Of a stretch of 64,000 nucleotides of DNA, positions 61,287 to 64,000 are shown piece after piece. Under the pieces are notes generated by a model, which was not told the origin of the DNA, did not search any database, and saw nothing but the letters and a program-made list of their open reading frames with translations. The position numbers and the translations under genes are program-made. The stretch covers positions 1 to 64,000 of the forward strand of contig JAZQKB010000041.1 of the NCBI GenBank assembly GCA_045541975.1, given 5' to 3'. The stretch comes from SIG452 sp045541975 (lineage in GTDB: Bacteria > Bacillota > Clostridia > UMGS1840). Every line of letters starts with the position of its first letter. Position 1 is the first letter of the stretch.

Positions 61287-62822
61287 TTACTTCTTCTCCT
61301 TCTTTAGTATCTCAGCCTTAATCCCATCAGCAATTTTTTCTGCCAATTTCACAGGAACAGCATTGCCAATTTGTGTGTACATTTTGTTTAAGCTTCCTTC
61401 AAACTCATAAGAAACAGGGAAACATTGAAGTATCGCACATTCTCTAGCACTAAGTCTCCTCTTTTTGTTTACATGGATTTCAGGACTTGTTGCTGTTATA
61501 GTGTCACTTGGTCTGTCCCAGTTTGTGATTCTCAAAGATTGTTCAAATTTAATCTCTTTTTCAACTAGTGTAGTGACAGCTTTATCATATCTATCATCAA
61601 ATCCCAAAATTTTCTTTAATTCCCACCAATCTTCAGGACTAGGAATGCTTCCTGAATTATTATCCTTTCTAAACCAATGCCCAGCTGTGTACGAGTAACC
61701 AAAATGTTCATCTACCTTTTTGGTAGTCCAACCTGCCTTATCTCTCCAGTATCTTAAATAATCACAAATATCATGTTGGTTGACTTCATATTTTCTGCCC
61801 CAAAATGTATCTGCAACATTTTCAGATGCAATATGGTTTTTTATGACAATACTTTCAAAATTCTCAGGAATGCCTAATATATCATAGAACTCTTCTGCGT
61901 CTTCTATGTTTGTTTTCTCAATATGCTTTTCTATATCCTTTTTAGTGATAACATGAGATTTGTTAGAAATTTTAACATTGGAAAGAAAACCAATTGCTTG
62001 TTCAGTAGTTAATGCCGGTTTTAAATCCTTGTTCGGATTCTCTTCTGTATCAAGATAATGAGTTTTTGTCGGATATGGGTTTTCTGCACCTATACAATTT
62101 CCGATAATAACAACACGTTCTCTTGCTTGCGGAACACCATATTCGGCAGCATTTAAAATACGTGCTTCGACTTTGTATCCCAATTGCTCAAAGTCTTTTT
62201 TTATCATCTCAAAAACTTTTCCTTTTTCTATAGATAAAATGCCCTTTACATTTTCAGCAACAAAGAATTTAGGAGTTTTATCTTTTATTATTCTAAGCAT
62301 TTCCCTATATAAGAAATTACGCTTATCTTCCATCGATCTTTTTGTATTTGCCACAGAAAAACCTTGACAGGGGAAACCACCAATTATGACATCGGCACCA
62401 TTAGGAATATCGTCACTAGAAATCTTGGTAATATCCCCATATATCATATGCTTACCTATATTCTTTCTATAGGAATCAACCGCTTCTTTGAAGAAATCAT
62501 TTGCCCAAATAATTTCAAATCCTGATTTGATAAACCCCAAATCCATTCCACCTGCTCCAGAAAAAAGCGATACAACTTTCAATTTATCAAGGGAATTGAC
62601 TACTTCGTACTCTTCGTTTTCATCCTTCACTAGTTCAACGATATCTCCAATATCACAATCAAGCACTTGACATATTTTCATCAAAACATCAGGACTTAGC
62701 ATTTCTTCTTTCCCAATTTTTGCTAAAGTACTTGAGCTGATTTTGGCGCGTTCCCTTAATTCAGTTTTAGTCATATGACTGTCAATAAGGCGTTTTAACA
62801 ACTTGTTATAATTAGCTTTCAC
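61287..62822 (-). CDS. DNA cytosine-5 methyltransferase with an N-terminal XRE HTH domain
   Basis: 511 residues from a GTG at 62822 (GGAGG five bases upstream). N-terminal helix-turn-helix (about 12-60; MTKTELRERAKISSSTLAKI) is fused to a C5-MTase: motif I VVSLFSGAGGMDLGF, IV GGFPCQGFS (catalytic Cys), VI VAENVKG, VIII QARERVVIIG, IX RLSARECAILQCFP, X IGNAVPVKLAEKI. An insertion (about 330-420) between VIII and IX carries the target-recognition region. The HTH probably autoregulates the RM operon by binding near its promoter, the role of separate C proteins in other systems. Confidence 0.95.
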   Translation of the reverse strand: MKANYNKLLKRLIDSHMTKTELRERAKISSSTLAKIGKEEMLSPDVLMKICQVLDCDIGDIVELVKDENEEYEVVNSLDKLKVVSLFSGAGGMDLGFIKSGFEIIWANDFFKEAVDSYRKNIGKHMIYGDITKISSDDIPNGADVIIGGFPCQGFSVANTKRSMEDKRNFLYREMLRIIKDKTPKFFVAENVKGILSIEKGKVFEMIKKDFEQLGYKVEARILNAAEYGVPQARERVVIIGNCIGAENPYPTKTHYLDTEENPNKDLKPALTTEQAIGFLSNVKISNKSHVITKKDIEKHIEKTNIEDAEEFYDILGIPENFESIVIKNHIASENVADTFWGRKYEVNQHDICDYLRYWRDKAGWTTKKVDEHFGYSYTAGHWFRKDNNSGSIPSPEDWWELKKILGFDDRYDKAVTTLVEKEIKFEQSLRITNWDRPSDTITATSPEIHVNKKRRLSARECAILQCFPVSYEFEGSLNKMYTQIGNAVPVKLAEKIADGIKAEILKKEKK

Positions 62823-62866
62823 GACTTCCTCCTAAAAGTATCATACACATATAAAAATACTATTAT

Positions 62867-62895
62867 ATTATAATACATTTTTCGTCAAAAGTCAA
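62867..62895 (-). promoter_or_regulatory. Promoter of the restriction-modification operon
   Basis: Minus strand TTGACT (62895-62890), 17-base spacer, TATAAT (62872-62867), about 45 bases before the GTG. AT-rich overlapping boxes (TATAATATAATAG) give room for HTH binding. Confidence 0.8.
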
Positions 62896-62952
62896 ACATA
62901 ATCTTCGAAGCACGAAATAAAATGTTTAGTGCATTCAAACTAAAGATGATGT

Positions 62953-62993
62953 AAAAATTAACCAAGCAATCATCTTCTGACGATTGCTTGGTT
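62953..62993 (-). terminator. Terminator at the end of the int/xis-like transcript
   Basis: On the minus strand AACCAAGCAATC (62993-62982) pairs with GATTGCTTGGTT (62971-62960), followed by five T (62957-62953). The excisionase-like stop codon lies in the 3' arm. Confidence 0.82.
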
Positions 62994-63506
62994 GAGTATC
63001 GGTTTCAATCTGCTATCCTTGGGGTAGTTATATATAAAATCATCTGTAAGCATAAATTCGAGGAGCCATTGTTTTGGCACAATGCTTACGTTGCTGTTGA
63101 GTTTCACTACCTTAAGTTTTCCTGCTGATGTCCATTTGCAAACACAACCTCTTGCACGGCCTGTTATCTTTGCTATATCATCATAACTCAGAGCATCGGG
63201 ATATTCGCTCATTCTCTCTTTAAACAATTCTTTTAATTTTTTCTTGTTAAACTTTATTCTCTCTACTTCTGCTTGCGGTTTTCTTTTGAACACACCAGGC
63301 GGAATATCGGGGGATATTCCGCTTTTGATGTACGCCACTACATCTTTGGTGCGTATCTTATACCTCCATGTGACTGAGTCCCGAATTTCGCACGGGATGT
63401 ATCCGTTTTGCAGTAGATATGCCAATCGCCGCTTTGACATATGCAATTCTATGCGGACATTGTCCATGCTTATAAATTCTCCGTATGTATGAGCGTTAAT
63501 CTTCAT
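62970..63506 (-). CDS. Excisionase-like DNA-binding protein
   Basis: 178 residues from the ATG at 63506 (AAGGTG upstream). The N-terminal winged-helix-like domain (FISMDNVRIELHMSKRRLAYLLQNGYIP) ends in the basic RYKIRTKDVVAYIK, the MerR/Xis pattern. A second HTH-like region (SYDDIAKITGRARGCVCKW) follows at about 107-125. It overlaps the integrase gene by 11 bases, the normal arrangement for int-xis modules. Directionality or repressor function is inferred from position. Confidence 0.78.
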   Translation of the reverse strand: MKINAHTYGEFISMDNVRIELHMSKRRLAYLLQNGYIPCEIRDSVTWRYKIRTKDVVAYIKSGISPDIPPGVFKRKPQAEVERIKFNKKKLKELFKERMSEYPDALSYDDIAKITGRARGCVCKWTSAGKLKVVKLNSNVSIVPKQWLLEFMLTDDFIYNYPKDSRLKPILNQAIVRR

Positions 63507-64000
63507 TTCCAATCACCTTCGCCATCATTTCTGCCGACTGCAGTTTGGTATCGTATTCTAAGTGGGCATAGATGTTTGCCGTTGTTGAGAAGTCTGAGTG
63601 CCCGAGCCAGTCTTGTATTTGCTTCATAGATATGCCGTTTGCCAAGAGAAGCGAAGCACATGTGTGTCTTAGGTCGTGGAATCTAATCCTTTTTAAGCCA
63701 TGCTCTTCCAACAGATGCCTGAAGTGATCTGTAACGAAGTTCGGCTTTATTATTCCGCCGAGGGGGTCCACACACACATAATCCTTATACTCTCTTGAAT
63801 AAGAGCTTCCGAACAATTTCATATATTCCTCTTGCTTTGCCTTGTGTTCAAGAAGAATTTTCTCTACCGCAGGTATGAGAGGCATCGTTCTTCGGCTTGA
63901 CTTATTTTTCATTGTGTCATATCCCACAATCTGAGTACCGCCATCTTCGTTTTCCTCTTGCATTACCTTATGCCTTATATTAATTCGCTTTGCATCGAAG
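63496..64000 (-). CDS. Tyrosine integrase, C-terminal part (5' end outside window)
   Basis: The frame is open through the right window edge; residues before MQEENEDGG (RKINIRHKV-like) are also coding. Catalytic motifs are present: HDLRHTCASLLLANGI (H-x-x-R), WLGHSDFSTT (second His region) and the nucleophile Tyr in TANIYAHLEY. It belongs to the Tn916/phage-type tyrosine recombinases that insert into tRNA or other chromosomal sites. The core-binding domain and N-terminus lie outside the window. Confidence 0.92.
   Translation of the reverse strand, partial: FDAKRINIRHKVMQEENEDGGTQIVGYDTMKNKSSRRTMPLIPAVEKILLEHKAKQEEYMKLFGSSYSREYKDYVCVDPLGGIIKPNFVTDHFRHLLEEHGLKRIRFHDLRHTCASLLLANGISMKQIQDWLGHSDFSTTANIYAHLEYDTKLQSAEMMAKVIGNED

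Larger units (their letters stand above)
57189..64000. mobile_element. Putative integrative genomic island next to tRNA-Ser (right end outside window)
   Basis: All genes run on the minus strand, are visibly AT-rich in codon choice (ATA, TTT, AAA) compared with the codon-biased region to the left, and include a restriction-modification pair, an excisionase-like protein and a tyrosine integrase. It begins directly after a tRNA-Ser and its terminator, a classic island target. The right boundary and the attachment repeats cannot be seen here. Confidence 0.55.

Overview
The window reads as a chromosomal segment of an anaerobic, spore-forming, probably gut-associated Firmicute of class Clostridia. 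The evidence is spoIIID, mgsA, a YesM/YesN-type two-component system, secreted proteins with S-layer homology (SLH) repeats, many lipobox lipoproteins and AGGAGG-type ribosome binding sites. I cannot name a species from sequence alone.

Layout. (1) 1-364: the 3' end of a large serine recombinase, a mobile-element edge, followed by tRNA-Pro. (2) 644-8733, minus strand: a compact housekeeping block of comF, an AEC transporter gene, holA, comEC, mgsA, minD, vanZ-like, a TIGR01440 gene, queT (behind a preQ1-like riboswitch) and spoIIID. (3) 8798-41724: a Gram-positive polysaccharide-utilisation-type locus. A minus-strand arm holds a cytoplasmic DUF4091 protein and a YesN/YesM two-component pair. 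A divergent plus-strand arm holds two LplB/LplC-like permeases, a lipoprotein solute-binding protein, and then about 23 kb of giant secreted genes: three right-handed beta-helix (GH141-like) proteins, one protein made almost entirely of binding modules, two further SLH-type proteins, and a collapsed gene relic. The divergent promoters carry matching tandem motifs abutting their -35 boxes, good candidates for the YesN-type regulator's sites. (4) 41787-47050: pnuC with a terminator-bearing leader, nitroreductase, PAP2 phosphatase, a NifX-like protein, and envelope lipoproteins. (5) 47236-53895: genes resembling YdjG, YdjH and YdjI of the Bacillus PspA-linked envelope stress module, interleaved with lipoproteins and an LRR-SLH protein; no pspA is seen. 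(6) 53965-56811: small regulators and enzymes, including an HTH protein fused to a superoxide-reductase-like domain. (7) 56876-64000: a broken 5' tRNA-Ser-like half, an intact tRNA-Ser(CGA), and a visibly AT-rich island with a TIGR04141/DUF6119-like protein, small unknowns, a restriction-modification pair whose methylase carries its own HTH, an excisionase-like protein and a tyrosine integrase cut by the window edge.

Working model for the central locus: SLH-anchored and freely secreted beta-helix enzymes with arrays of binding modules act on a complex glycan outside the cell, the lipoprotein/permease importer brings in oligosaccharides, the cytoplasmic DUF4091 protein may process them, and YesM/YesN senses the substrate and activates both arms. 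No ATPase for the importer is encoded here, so a shared MsmX-type ATPase elsewhere is likely. The most novel-looking elements are the repeated secreted module shared by the giant proteins, the pnuC leader, the HTH-SOR fusion, the PspA-less YdjGHI-like cluster and the tRNA-Ser-associated defence island.
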